Assembly: GCF_034259325.1 (NCBI RefSeq)
Contig: NZ_JAXIVS010000014.1
Span: 62,001 to 126,000, forward strand
DNA: 64,000 nt
Source of the DNA: Hyalangium ruber
GTDB taxonomy: Bacteria > Myxococcota > Myxococcia > Myxococcales > Myxococcaceae
Direction of reading: 5' to 3'
Shown here: piece by piece, positions 10,429 to 19,049 of the stretch
How the letters are laid out: every line of letters starts with the position of its first letter
Numbering within the stretch: position 1 is the stretch's first letter
Program-made: the position numbers and the translations under genes
The notes under the pieces: generated by a model
The model's database searches: none
Seen by the model: the letters and a program-made list of their open reading frames with translations, nothing else
What the model was told of the DNA's origin: nothing

Positions 10429-12045
10429 ATGAAGAACCTCCCCCACTCCCGTCGTTCCCCTGCCCGGTCGCGAGGCCTGCGTGCCCGCGGCCAGACGATG
10501 ATCCTCGGCGCCGTGTCGCTGCTGATCCTCGCGCTCATCGTCTTCGTGACCTTCAACGTCACGGTGGCGGTGCAGCAGAAGATCAAGGTGCAGAACTACT
10601 CGGACGCCAAGGCCTTCTCCATGGCCGTGGCCGAGGCCCGTACGCTCAACTACATGGCGTACACCAACCGCGCCATCGCCTCGGCCTACGTGGGCATGGC
10701 CAACGCCAGCGCCTATATGTCCGAGGCCGCCATCCTGGCGGACCTGAAGTTCGGCGCCTCGCAGGTCATGGGCACCATCGCCGGCATCGAGTCGGGCCTG
10801 TGCTACTGCTGCTGGGCCGGCCCCTGCTGCATCCAGCACTGCTGGCACGCCACCGAGGCGGGCATCAACTCCGCCGGCCTGCTGATCGACTACTTCACGG
10901 GCAAGATGGGCGGCAAGCTGCGCAAGCTGGATGCGCCCTTCCGGCAGACCATGCAGGCGCTCAACGCCCACGTGGACGTGATTCACCTGTCGCAGACCGC
11001 GGCCCAGGGCCAGGTGGCCATCATGCTGATGGGCGGCACCTTCGCCAACCTCAAGCGCAACAACATGCAGAAGGCCGACCAGAAGACCGAGGACGACATG
11101 ATGGTGGCCGCCCTCAACATCAACCAGTGGCAGAAGGTCTTCTACAGCAACAAGCAGGTCAAGCAGCGCATCATGGCCGAGACGGTGAACGCCACCCGCC
11201 ATGACTTCACGTGGAACCGCACCGGCGGCAACCCCATCACCCTGTTCCCGCCCAACTGGGTGGCCGACAACGTGAAGGCCTCGCTGTGGATGGGGCCCAA
11301 GGGCACCTGGGGCGTGGCGCAGACGCCGTTCCCCGGCGCGGCCAGCGGGCGCACCGGCTTCGTGGACAGCAACATCGGCGGCTTCGGCGGCTTCACCCAG
11401 GACGCGCCCGCGGGCACCACGCGCGGCCAGACGGTGGCCTCCACCGACTGGGGCACCCTGGCGGGCACCTGGCGCCATGGCGCCGGCGCCTCGACGCTGC
11501 CCTTCATGGCCCCCATCGCCAACGCCTCGTCGATTCGCACCGGCAACAGCACGGGCCACAGCGGCGGCTTCATGGCCGACTTCACCAACAGCATCCACAA
11601 CGGCTCGCACGGCCCCAACCAGCTGGACCTGGGCCGCTTCGTCGAGTTCGACATCGGCACCAGCGCCCCCTTCAACCAGCCGGCCGTGTACGCGGCGGTG
11701 ACCACCGACTCGCGCTACAACGAGTACGGCAAGCGCGGCCCCTGGGAAATCAAGAAGGACGAGTCCGGCGTGCTCACCGTCAAGGGCGTGGGCAGCCAGG
11801 ATGGCCGCCTGGCCATCGCCAACAACAACCCCACCAAGGCCTTCTCCAAGGCGATGGTCTACTACCACCGCATCGGTGACTGGTCCGACTACCCCAACAT
11901 CTTCAACCCGTACTGGCGCGCCAAGCTCGACACGGTGTCGCAGACGGAGCTGGCCATGGCGCTGGGCATCTTCGACACCGACGCGCTCACCGTGGCCACC
12001 GGCGCGCGCAGCGTGAACTCCAGCGCGGTCAACATCTCCAAGTGA
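10429..12045 (+). CDS. TadG-like pilus assembly protein with cysteine cluster
   Basis: A 538-residue protein with a basic N terminus and one membrane span (GAVSLLILALIVFVTFNVTVAV, residues 27-48), followed by a large extracytoplasmic domain. The arrangement of a short cytoplasmic tail, one span and then a long region beginning with QNYSDAKAFSMAVAEARTLNYMAYTNRA resembles TadG-like (putative Flp pilus-assembly) proteins. An unusual feature is a stretch near residues 124-138 with six cysteines in fourteen residues plus two histidines (CYCCWAGPCCIQHCWH), which may bind metal or form disulfides. It lies 24 nt downstream of the TadE-like gene and just overlaps the frame region of the next gene, so one operon is likely. 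Confidence 0.78.
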   Translation: MKNLPHSRRSPARSRGLRARGQTMILGAVSLLILALIVFVTFNVTVAVQQKIKVQNYSDAKAFSMAVAEARTLNYMAYTNRAIASAYVGMANASAYMSEAAILADLKFGASQVMGTIAGIESGLCYCCWAGPCCIQHCWHATEAGINSAGLLIDYFTGKMGGKLRKLDAPFRQTMQALNAHVDVIHLSQTAAQGQVAIMLMGGTFANLKRNNMQKADQKTEDDMMVAALNINQWQKVFYSNKQVKQRIMAETVNATRHDFTWNRTGGNPITLFPPNWVADNVKASLWMGPKGTWGVAQTPFPGAASGRTGFVDSNIGGFGGFTQDAPAGTTRGQTVASTDWGTLAGTWRHGAGASTLPFMAPIANASSIRTGNSTGHSGGFMADFTNSIHNGSHGPNQLDLGRFVEFDIGTSAPFNQPAVYAAVTTDSRYNEYGKRGPWEIKKDESGVLTVKGVGSQDGRLAIANNNPTKAFSKAMVYYHRIGDWSDYPNIFNPYWRAKLDTVSQTELAMALGIFDTDALTVATGARSVNSSAVNISK

Positions 12046-12053
12046 GGAACGCC

Positions 12054-13457
12054 ATGAGCCCTCTCTCTCCGAACGTGAAGACCCGGATGCGCAACCCGCG
12101 CGGCGGCGCCATGGTGGAGTTCGTCGTCCTCAACATCACCCTGGTGCCCCTGCTGCTCTACGCCATCTTCCTCATGGACGCGGCGTACATGAAGCTGGAC
12201 CTCCAGGAGACGGTCGTCTCGGGCGTGTGGGACTTCTCCCAGCGCAACACCGAGCCGCCCGGTGGCAAGAGCGGCCTGTCCTCGCCCAACTCCTACGACA
12301 GCAACAACGGCCTGGAGCTGCAGGCCACCGCCAAGGCCCTGCGTATCGCCTACGCGGACCACACCTCCGCCGTGGATGACGGCGCCGAGGCCGACCAGAG
12401 CAATGGCTACGGCGTGGCCGAGCGCCTGCGCGGCAACGGCAAGGGCGGCAAGGAGGGCCACAAGGTCCACCACACCGGCTTTGGCGCCCAGTACACCTTC
12501 CGCTTCAAGGAGCCGCCCTCCAACGCCGAGGAGGATGACCCGGAGGAGGGCGAGGACACGGGCGGTGACCTGGACACGCAGATGCGCTGCTTCACCGGCA
12601 CCTACAAGGAGCGCTACAAGACCGGCGGGCAGTCGACGACGATGAACGACCTGGCGTGGACCATGGACCCGATGATGCGGAGCTTCGGCAAGTCCGGCTA
12701 CAACGCGGGCAACGAGGTGACGTGCGAGTCGGTCGGCTTCATCTACAACTACATCATCCCTCAGGAGTTCCTGAACGACAGCTTCTCCGAGGTGAAGATG
12801 TCCAAGATGGACCGTCGCCGCGACCAGGGTGGCAAGGGCGTTCACGACTGGCAGGGTGAGGGCGGCGCCGTGGACAACGTCGTGGCGTACGAGACGGCGG
12901 CCATCAGCTTCAACACCTGGGCGCTGCGCAACGGCGCCGACCAGGGGGCCAAGGCGGCGAGCGGCTACGGCGCCAAGGAGTGGAATCAGTACAACGGCAA
13001 GGTGGACAAGGCCGACATCGGCGCGCGCAGCGGCGGCCTGTTCGCCGGCTCGCCGGACCCCAAGGACAACCCCTTCTACCGGCGCGTCCAGTACATGTAC
13101 GCCTCGGGGGCCTCCGCCATCACCTACGCCGCGGTGACCGCCGCGTCGATGAACCTCATGGGCAAGGCGGGCATGACGGGCGAGAAGCTGGTGGGCATGT
13201 ATGCGGCCCCCGCGGGCGCGCCCAACTCGCTGCTGGGCATGCCGAACATCGCCGGCGTGTTCATGACGGCGCGCTACAAGCCGGGCTCTCCGGGCCAGAA
13301 GCAGGACACCCCCATGGGGCTCATCCCCATTGGCGGTTTCGGTAACTCGTTCCTGTCCACGCCCTACACCGGCCCGAACAACAAGTACCAGCAGGCCTAC
13401 AACGCGCGTGGGCCCTACTACATGGGCTGCAAGAACCAGGAGAATCCGGATTGCTGA
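12054..13457 (+). CDS. TadE-like membrane-anchored protein
   Basis: A 467-residue protein with a TadE-type N terminus: basic leader, then GGAMVEFVVLNITLVPLLLY with Glu22 just ahead of a single membrane span (about residues 21-41). The large remainder is predicted to be extracytoplasmic, with an acidic low-complexity stretch (EEDDPEEGEDTGGDLD near residue 160) and two cysteines at the C terminus (CKNQENPDC). ATG 12054 is chosen because GAGG lies 6 nt upstream; GTG 12042, which overlaps the previous stop, is also possible. The third TadE/TadG-like gene in a row, it is translationally close to its neighbours on both sides. Confidence 0.75.
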   Translation: MSPLSPNVKTRMRNPRGGAMVEFVVLNITLVPLLLYAIFLMDAAYMKLDLQETVVSGVWDFSQRNTEPPGGKSGLSSPNSYDSNNGLELQATAKALRIAYADHTSAVDDGAEADQSNGYGVAERLRGNGKGGKEGHKVHHTGFGAQYTFRFKEPPSNAEEDDPEEGEDTGGDLDTQMRCFTGTYKERYKTGGQSTTMNDLAWTMDPMMRSFGKSGYNAGNEVTCESVGFIYNYIIPQEFLNDSFSEVKMSKMDRRRDQGGKGVHDWQGEGGAVDNVVAYETAAISFNTWALRNGADQGAKAASGYGAKEWNQYNGKVDKADIGARSGGLFAGSPDPKDNPFYRRVQYMYASGASAITYAAVTAASMNLMGKAGMTGEKLVGMYAAPAGAPNSLLGMPNIAGVFMTARYKPGSPGQKQDTPMGLIPIGGFGNSFLSTPYTGPNNKYQQAYNARGPYYMGCKNQENPDC

Positions 13458-14347
13458 GGCTTCGACTCATCGCCGCCTTGCTGTTGGCGGCGCCCGCCCT
13501 GGCCGCGCCCCCGAAGTCTGGGGGCACGGCTCCGGCCTCGAAGCCGGCGGCGGCCGCCGCTGGCGAGACGTGCTCCACCTGTGGCACCTCGGGTGAGGGT
13601 GGGACTTGCTCGGCGGATCAGGCCGGCAAGGGCCCCTCCGAGCTCACGGACGAGGAGTGGAGCGAGTACGTCCGCAAGAAGATCGCCGAGAGCGAGGCCC
13701 CCAAGCCCGAGCCGGTGGATCCGGATCCGTTCGCCTTCAGCCTCTACCAGGGCCGGCGCCCCGAGTTCATGGGCGAGCAGACGATCATCAACGGGGCGAA
13801 GATGAAGATCGCCTCGCTCATCGTCCCGGACCCGCCGCACGTGGTGGCCCAGGAGTACTACGAAGTCTTCGAGAAGATGGGCTTCCGGCCCCTGGTGGGA
13901 GAAATCCCCAACACCCGGGGCGTGCGCTACCTGAGCTTCCGGCCCACCGGCAGCAACAACCTCAAGACGGTGACGCTGGTGCCCAACGGCTCGGGCACCG
14001 TCATCCTCGCCTCGGTGGGCAACCCCGAGGACATGCTGCTCAAGAAGCCGGACCTGCCCGACGGAGTGCCGGTGCCGCCCCAGGCGGAGGCCGCCTCGGT
14101 GATTCAGCAGACGGAGCCGGGCGCCAGCAGCCGCAGCGCGTTCTTCCTGGTGCGGGGCACCAGCCCGGCGAGCGTGCGTGAGTTCTATCGCCAGGAGATG
14201 AAGCAGCGCGGCTTCAACCTCGTGGCCCAGCCCCAGGAGGGCCAGGACACGGAGAGCTTCGAGAAGGGCGAGCTGATGATGTCGGTGACGGCCCGGCCGC
14301 ACTCCGAGCCTGGGAGCGTCGCCGTGAACCTGGTCTGGTTGCAGTAA
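13451..14347 (+). CDS. Secreted protein of unknown function in the Tad-like locus
   Basis: A 298-residue protein starting at TTG 13451, which overlaps the previous stop and has AGGAG about 8 nt upstream. Residues 1-18 form a signal peptide (LRLRLIAALLLAAPALA, Ala-x-Ala cleavage). A short cysteine patch follows (CSTCGTSGEGGTC, about residues 41-53). The central part contains two similar modules: PDPPHVVAQEYYEVFEKMGF and TSPASVREFYRQEMKQRGF both read as a helix of the form 'xFYxxxMxxxGF' followed by beta strands, which suggests an internal duplication of about 120 residues. I do not recognise the family. Its position implies a periplasmic or outer-membrane accessory of the pilus-like system. 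Confidence 0.7.
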   Translation: MLRLRLIAALLLAAPALAAPPKSGGTAPASKPAAAAAGETCSTCGTSGEGGTCSADQAGKGPSELTDEEWSEYVRKKIAESEAPKPEPVDPDPFAFSLYQGRRPEFMGEQTIINGAKMKIASLIVPDPPHVVAQEYYEVFEKMGFRPLVGEIPNTRGVRYLSFRPTGSNNLKTVTLVPNGSGTVILASVGNPEDMLLKKPDLPDGVPVPPQAEAASVIQQTEPGASSRSAFFLVRGTSPASVREFYRQEMKQRGFNLVAQPQEGQDTESFEKGELMMSVTARPHSEPGSVAVNLVWLQ

Positions 14348-14371
14348 GCTCGCTTTCGTGGAGACCCCCTC

Positions 14372-14743
14372 GTGAACTTTCTTCGAATCACCCTGCTGAG
14401 TGTGGTGCTGGCCGCGGGTGTCGCGTCCGCCCAGGGCAAGAATGCGCAGACGCCCAAGAAGCCCCCCGAGCCCGTCCTCACCGAGGCGGACATGCCCAAG
14501 ACGTGCGACGACCAATGCACGCTCATGGACAAGTTCTGCGCGGACCCGTGCCTGAAGGGCGCGGGCGCCAACAAGGCCGCCCAGAAGGCCTGCCACGACA
14601 ACTGCACGAAGATGATCGACGCGTGCCGGGGCAGCTGCCGCGAGAAGGGCCGCCTCGACAAGCAGTACATGATGGAGAAGCTGAAGCCGGCTCCGGGCAT
14701 GCGGCCGCCGCCGGGAGCGGAGGAAGAGGGCGATGAGCACTAA
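14372..14743 (+). CDS. Small secreted protein with duplicated CX3C-X6-CX3C motif
   Basis: A 123-residue protein that begins with GTG and has a clear signal peptide (residues 1-20, ending AGVASA). The mature part contains eight cysteines in two identical spacings: CDDQC, six residues, CADPC; then thirteen residues; then CHDNC, six residues, CRGSC. Such CX3C pairs on two helices usually form disulfide-linked helical hairpins. A second protein in the same locus (16181-16423) has exactly the same pattern. The C terminus is Pro/Glu-rich and overlaps the start of the next gene by 11 nt. No known function; I infer a periplasmic, disulfide-stabilised accessory of the Tad-like system. Confidence 0.72.
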   Translation: MNFLRITLLSVVLAAGVASAQGKNAQTPKKPPEPVLTEADMPKTCDDQCTLMDKFCADPCLKGAGANKAAQKACHDNCTKMIDACRGSCREKGRLDKQYMMEKLKPAPGMRPPPGAEEEGDEH

Positions 14744-14942
14744 GGCGACACAGCTCCAGCAGGGCGCGCCGCGGCGCGAGCGCCGGCAGCGTGGCCAGGC
14801 CATGGTCGAGTACTCGGCCATCACCTTCTTCCTGGCGACCTCGGGCGGCGTGGCCATCGTCACCGTGCTGCCGATGTTGATGAACGCGCTGGACCAGTAC
14901 CTCCAGGGCATCTATTTCATGCTGAACATGGCCATCCCGTGA
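14733..14942 (+). CDS. Flp pilin-like or TadE-like small membrane peptide
   Basis: A 69-residue protein with a basic cytoplasmic leader (MSTKATQLQQGAPRRERRQR) followed by GQAMVEYSAITFFLATSGGV, in which Glu-Tyr at the start of the hydrophobic segment is the hallmark of Flp-type pilins and of TadE-like pseudopilins. The Gly before QAMVEY would be the prepilin peptidase cleavage site. It is slightly longer than most Flp pilins after the span. The ATG has GGAGG about 9-10 nt upstream and overlaps the preceding gene. It is the best candidate for the major or minor subunit of this orphan pilus-like locus; no prepilin peptidase is visible in the window. Confidence 0.75.
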   Translation: MSTKATQLQQGAPRRERRQRGQAMVEYSAITFFLATSGGVAIVTVLPMLMNALDQYLQGIYFMLNMAIP

Positions 14943-15039
14943 AAGGATGCGCCGTTCGCGCCCGGGCCTAGAGTCCGGGCGCACCACAGAGGGCTCCAGG
15001 CCGGCAGGGGCCCTTGCCGCCTCGAGGAGTCTTCCCCCC

Positions 15040-16050
15040 ATGAAGCGTTCCCGTTTCGTTGCCACCTCCCTGGCCCTGGTCGGGTTGCTGGGTGCCGCCG
15101 AGGTGCGCTCGGCCGCCGTCGAGCAGCAGCGCCGCCTGGAGGAGTTCCGCAAGCAGTCCCTGGCGCAGCGCAAGTCGCAGGGCCTGGACAAGGACCGCAA
15201 GGCCCTCTACGCCAAGTACCCCACCCCCGAGGTGAAGCTGGCAGCTCCCCCCGGTGGCGGCGGAGACGTGCTCGAGGTACCCGTGGGCACCGAGGCCACC
15301 CTGGTGGCCACCGGCCGCATTCCGGGTGACGCCTACCCGCACCTGGACTGCGTCGGCGTGGAGGTGCTCTCGCACAAGGTGACGGAGGGCCGCCTGGAGG
15401 TGCGGGTGAAGGTCTCCCCCAACGCGATGCCCGGCACGTGCGAGATGCGCGTGTTCTCCCCGGTGAGCCTGGCGTACGACGACGTCGTCGCCTTCCGCAA
15501 GGTGGGCGCGTTCAAGTGGGACCTGGCGCTCGCCAACGGCATGAAGGCGCGCCTGAGCACCAGCTCGCAGAAGGGCTCGGACCTGTTCACCGGCACCTCC
15601 GAGTGGTTCTCCAAGGACGGCAAGTCCCTGGGCACCCGCCAGGTGAACATCAACACCGCCAGCGACAAGAACGTCGTCATCACCGTGCAGCGCACCCAGG
15701 AGGAGATGGCGGTGGCCTCCCAGGCGGCCACCGAGGCCGTCTCGGGCGCCGACAGCGCTCAGGCGCAGAAGGAGATGATGGCCGTCCAGCAGCAGATGCA
15801 GAAGGAGTGCATGAGCCTGCCCTCCGACAAGATGGCCCCCTGCCTGAAGAAGTACTCGGAGCAGATGAAGGCCGCCTCTCAGAAGATGAGAGAGGCCCAG
15901 GGCGCCAGCCAGAAGAAGGCGGATGCGGCGATGGTGGGCTGCCAGTCGCTGCGGCTGGACGTGGCCGAGGGCAAGGCGAGCGGCAAGGCCACCGGCTGCG
16001 GCGGGCCCGGCGAGGTGGCCGTGACGGGGACTGTCACCGCCGGCAAGTAG
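15040..16050 (+). CDS. Secreted protein of unknown function, Tad-like locus
   Basis: A 336-residue protein. The ATG at 15040 has GAGGAG 10 nt upstream and gives a signal peptide (MKRSRFVATSLALVGLLGAA); an in-frame start at 14947 gives a leader that is not signal-like and is rejected. The mature protein starts with a charged helix rich in Arg/Gln/Lys, followed by an Ig-like or beta-rich segment (about residues 60-200, including HLDCVGVEVLSHKV and PGTCEMRVFSP with one Cys each). It ends in a helical region with two cysteines (KECMSLPSDKMAPCLKK). I recognise no family. Its place in the locus suggests a periplasmic accessory role. Confidence 0.7.
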   Translation: MKRSRFVATSLALVGLLGAAEVRSAAVEQQRRLEEFRKQSLAQRKSQGLDKDRKALYAKYPTPEVKLAAPPGGGGDVLEVPVGTEATLVATGRIPGDAYPHLDCVGVEVLSHKVTEGRLEVRVKVSPNAMPGTCEMRVFSPVSLAYDDVVAFRKVGAFKWDLALANGMKARLSTSSQKGSDLFTGTSEWFSKDGKSLGTRQVNINTASDKNVVITVQRTQEEMAVASQAATEAVSGADSAQAQKEMMAVQQQMQKECMSLPSDKMAPCLKKYSEQMKAASQKMREAQGASQKKADAAMVGCQSLRLDVAEGKASGKATGCGGPGEVAVTGTVTAGK

Positions 16051-16180
16051 CTTCAGGCGGTCACCCGCTCCCAGGCGTCGTGTACGCCTGGGCGGTGGGC
16101 ACTGCCGCGAAGTCAGGGCCGCGGGGGGGCGTCAGCGTGAGTTGCGCGGGCGCGTCCGGCGGGTGACTTCGGAGGATGTC

Positions 16181-16423
16181 ATGAAGATGCAGGCATGGAT
16201 GTGGGCGCTGGCGGTGGGAGTGGGGCTGGCCGCGGGGTGGGCGGAAGCCGAGGACCGGCGCAGCGAGGCTCAGCGGTGCGAGGCACGCTGCGATGACGAG
16301 TCCCGCCGCTGCCGAGAGATCTGCGAGAAGTACGCGGGCGGCGACAACGACGAATGCACCAAGGCGTGCAGCGACGAGCAGAAGCGCTGCAACCGCCAGT
16401 GCAAGGAGCAGGCGCGACGCTAG
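16181..16423 (+). CDS. Small secreted protein with duplicated CX3C-X6-CX3C motif (second copy)
   Basis: An 80-residue protein starting at ATG 16181, with GGAGG 5 nt upstream. A signal peptide (residues 1-22, ending GWAEA) precedes a highly charged mature domain. Its eight cysteines follow the pattern CEARC, six residues, CREIC; ten residues; CTKAC, six residues, CNRQC. This is the same duplicated pattern as the protein at 14372-14743, differing only in the length of the central linker (10 versus 13 residues). It is the last gene of the Tad-like locus. The two proteins are probably distant paralogues and may act as a pair; the role is unknown. Confidence 0.72.
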   Translation: MKMQAWMWALAVGVGLAAGWAEAEDRRSEAQRCEARCDDESRRCREICEKYAGGDNDECTKACSDEQKRCNRQCKEQARR

Positions 16424-16465
16424 GGCCGCACCGCTCCGTTTCCCCAACGACTCATTGATTAGAGA

Positions 16466-18259
16466 TTAGAACCGGGTGTCGGGCACCTGCGCGCTCAGCG
16501 TGCCCGTCTGCGAGCGGATGACGCCCAGCTTCACCCCGAGCCGGTAGAGCGCCTGCGTCTGCGCGAGCACCGGCTGGAGCGGCGAGGTGGCCGTGGAGGC
16601 GTTGGCCTCGTCCTCGCTGTTGTCCCCGCCGCCGCCGCCGAGCAGCTCGGCGAACACCTCGGCGGGCTGCTTCTTGCGCGGGAACACCTGCACGCGCACC
16701 TCCGCGTCCTTGGGCAGCTTGGCCGCTTCCTTGGCCAGCTCCAGCGCCTTGGGGAAGCCGCCCAGCGCGTCCACCAACTTGTTCGCCAGCGCGTCCTCGC
16801 CCGTCCACACCCGGCCCTTGGCCACCGCCTGCAGCTGCTCCAGCGGCAGGTTGCGCCCCTTGGCCGCCTTGGCGGTGAAGTCGGCGTAGATGCGGTCCAG
16901 GCTCGCCTCGTTCTTGGCGAGCTGCTCGGGGGTGAAGTCCGAGTCGCTGCTGTAGATGTCCGCGTCCTTGCCCTGGACCACCGACTCCCAGTTCACGCCC
17001 AGCTTGGACCAGAAGTCCGCGGTCACCATCTTCCCGCCGAACACGCCGATGCTGCCGGTGAGGGTGCCCGGCTGGGCGACGATTTTGTCCGCATCCATGG
17101 AGACGAAGTAGCCGCCGCTGGCCGCGTAGGTGGCCATGGAGACGATGACGGGCTTGCCCTTCTCGCGGGCGCGCTGCACCTCGCGGCGCACGGTGTCGCT
17201 GGCCACGTAGCTGCCGCCCGGGCTGTCCACGCGGAAGATGATGGCCTTCACCTTGGCGTCATCCGTCGCCTTGCGCAGCGCCAGCGCCACGCTGTCCCCG
17301 CCGAACACCTGCTCGCCGCTCAGCGGGTTGGAGTCGCTCTTGCCGCGGTTGATGCCGCCCACGCCGTACACCAGGGCCACCGTCTCGCCTTCCGTGTTCG
17401 GCCGGCCCACGCGCTCCAGGTACTTGTCCAGGAAGAGCAGCCGGGAGTCCTCGCCGGCCTCCTTCTTCACCTTCTCGTGTACCTCGTCACGGTAGAGCAG
17501 GCCGTCCACCAGCTTCGCCTCCAGCGCGGCCTGGCCCAGCAGCGGTGCCTGGTCGATGAGCCCCTTCACCTCGTCGGGGCCGAGCTTGCGCCCCTCGGCG
17601 ATGCCGTTGACGACCTGCCCGTAGAGGCTGCCCAGCAGCTTCTCCATGGCCTCCTTGTGGGGCGCGGTGTAGCCCTGCTCGGTATAGGTGTTGACGGCGT
17701 TCTTGTACTCGTGGCGCTGGCCGATGCGCGGCTGCACGCCGAGCTTGGCGAACGCGTCGCGGGCGAACGGCGTCTCCATCATCAGCCCGGTGAGCGTCAC
17801 GTCGCCCGAGGGCTGGATGTAGATTTCATCGAAGGCGGAGGCCAGGTAGTAGGCGCCCGTGCCGCTGCCGCCCTCTCCGAAGGTGTCGGCATAGGCGATG
17901 GCCTTCTTGCCGCTGGCGCGGAAGGCCTTCACCGCGTCGCGCAGCTCCTGGATGACGGCGGCACTGCCGGGTTGATCCACGCGGACCAGCAGGGCCTTCA
18001 CGCGCTCGTCCTTGGCGGCCTTCTCCAGCGCGTCCACCACGTCGCGCACGGTCGTCTCTTCCGAGCCGAAGGCGCCCGCCAGCGAGTCCTGCGCCACCTG
18101 CTCGGGCAGAGGCTTGTCCAGGTCCAGCTCGAGCACGAGCGCGCCCGGCACACTCGGCTTGCTCGCCGCGGCGGCCACGACGAGGAAGAAGAAGCCGAGA
18201 ACGGCCAACACGGACAGCGCGCCGATGATGGCCAGCGATCCGACGAGGAAGCGTTTCAT
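16466..18259 (-). CDS. sppA: Signal peptide peptidase SppA, double-module form
   Basis: A 597-residue protein of the S49 family that degrades cleaved signal peptides in the membrane. One membrane span lies near the N terminus (residues 5-31), followed by two homologous S49 modules, as in the 67-kDa E. coli enzyme. The catalytic Lys is in HEYKNAVN (Lys186, first module) and the nucleophile in YAASGGYF (Ser381, second module), so the Lys/Ser dyad is split between the modules in the expected way. SDSNPLSGEQVFGGDSVALAL precedes the second module. The C-terminal tail contains a short Gly/Asp-rich insertion. Downstream on this strand nothing follows until the end of the Tad-like locus on the other strand. 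Confidence 0.94.
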   Translation of the reverse strand: MKRFLVGSLAIIGALSVLAVLGFFFLVVAAAASKPSVPGALVLELDLDKPLPEQVAQDSLAGAFGSEETTVRDVVDALEKAAKDERVKALLVRVDQPGSAAVIQELRDAVKAFRASGKKAIAYADTFGEGGSGTGAYYLASAFDEIYIQPSGDVTLTGLMMETPFARDAFAKLGVQPRIGQRHEYKNAVNTYTEQGYTAPHKEAMEKLLGSLYGQVVNGIAEGRKLGPDEVKGLIDQAPLLGQAALEAKLVDGLLYRDEVHEKVKKEAGEDSRLLFLDKYLERVGRPNTEGETVALVYGVGGINRGKSDSNPLSGEQVFGGDSVALALRKATDDAKVKAIIFRVDSPGGSYVASDTVRREVQRAREKGKPVIVSMATYAASGGYFVSMDADKIVAQPGTLTGSIGVFGGKMVTADFWSKLGVNWESVVQGKDADIYSSDSDFTPEQLAKNEASLDRIYADFTAKAAKGRNLPLEQLQAVAKGRVWTGEDALANKLVDALGGFPKALELAKEAAKLPKDAEVRVQVFPRKKQPAEVFAELLGGGGGDNSEDEANASTATSPLQPVLAQTQALYRLGVKLGVIRSQTGTLSAQVPDTRF

Positions 18260-18346
18260 GGGGGGCAGACTCCTGAAGGGCCGGCGATGCGGAGGCGGCC
18301 CGGGCTCGGTGCTTACTATTAATGGTGGCGCGGGACGAAGTGCCAG

Positions 18347-18856
18347 CTACTCGGACTTGCGGAGGACACCGCAGGCGATGCGGTCCCCCGAGTTGCCCGA
18401 AGGGTCCGTCACCTGGTCATCCGCGCGAGCGTGGATGACGAGCGCGGTGCCGTCCGCGTCGAAGACGGAGAGCTGGCCCTCGCTGAGTCGCACCCGGTTC
18501 GTACTCATCGTGGTGGTGGCCTTGCCGCTCGCGTCCACCTCCAGGTTGGGCAGGTCGCCGGCGTGCGCGCCGGTGGGCGACTCCAGGCCATGCTGCTTCT
18601 CCAGCGGGTTGAAGTGAGCCCCCGCGCTGGTGAAGGCCGGCCCCTCGCACAGGCCCACCGCGTGGAAGTGGATGCCGTGGGTGCCGGGGTCGAGTCCGGT
18701 GGCCTCGAGCTGGAGTTCCACCGCGCCGTCCTTCTCCACCAGCATCACCGTGGCGACTTTCGTCCCGGCGGCGTTCATCAGCTCGGCCGTCGCGCGCGGC
18801 TCGTCGCCACACCCCGCCAGCGCCAGCACGCCTGCCACCCAGAGCATCTCTCGCAT
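18347..18856 (-). CDS. sodC: Cu/Zn superoxide dismutase, lipoprotein
   Basis: A 169-residue SodC that dismutates superoxide outside the cytoplasm. Residues 1-17 form a lipoprotein signal (LALAGCG, lipobox Cys). The metal-site phrases are present: THGIHFHAVGLCEG (two Cu-binding His), GAHFNP, HGLESPTGAHAGDLPN (bridging and Zn ligands), and the C-terminal GDRIACGV with the disulfide partner Cys. ATG 18856 has AGGGGGA about 7 nt upstream. A much longer in-frame extension to 19279 overlaps the M16 protease start on the other strand and is rejected. The gene is divergent from the M16 protease. Confidence 0.93.
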   Translation of the reverse strand: MREMLWVAGVLALAGCGDEPRATAELMNAAGTKVATVMLVEKDGAVELQLEATGLDPGTHGIHFHAVGLCEGPAFTSAGAHFNPLEKQHGLESPTGAHAGDLPNLEVDASGKATTTMSTNRVRLSEGQLSVFDADGTALVIHARADDQVTDPSGNSGDRIACGVLRKSE

Positions 18857-19049
18857 GTGTGTTCCCCCTTGTCCCCGCGAGTGTACGGAGGAGCTCGGGA
18901 GGGATTTCCTGGCGCGGCACCTCGGTGAAGTCCGGTGAACATTCCGCATGTTGACCCTCGGGCATCCGAGCAACCGCTGGTTTCTCGGGATGACTGCTAG
19001 GGTCCGCCGGGTTGGTAGCGCCGTACCCTCCAGCCGATTCGAGGCTCGT

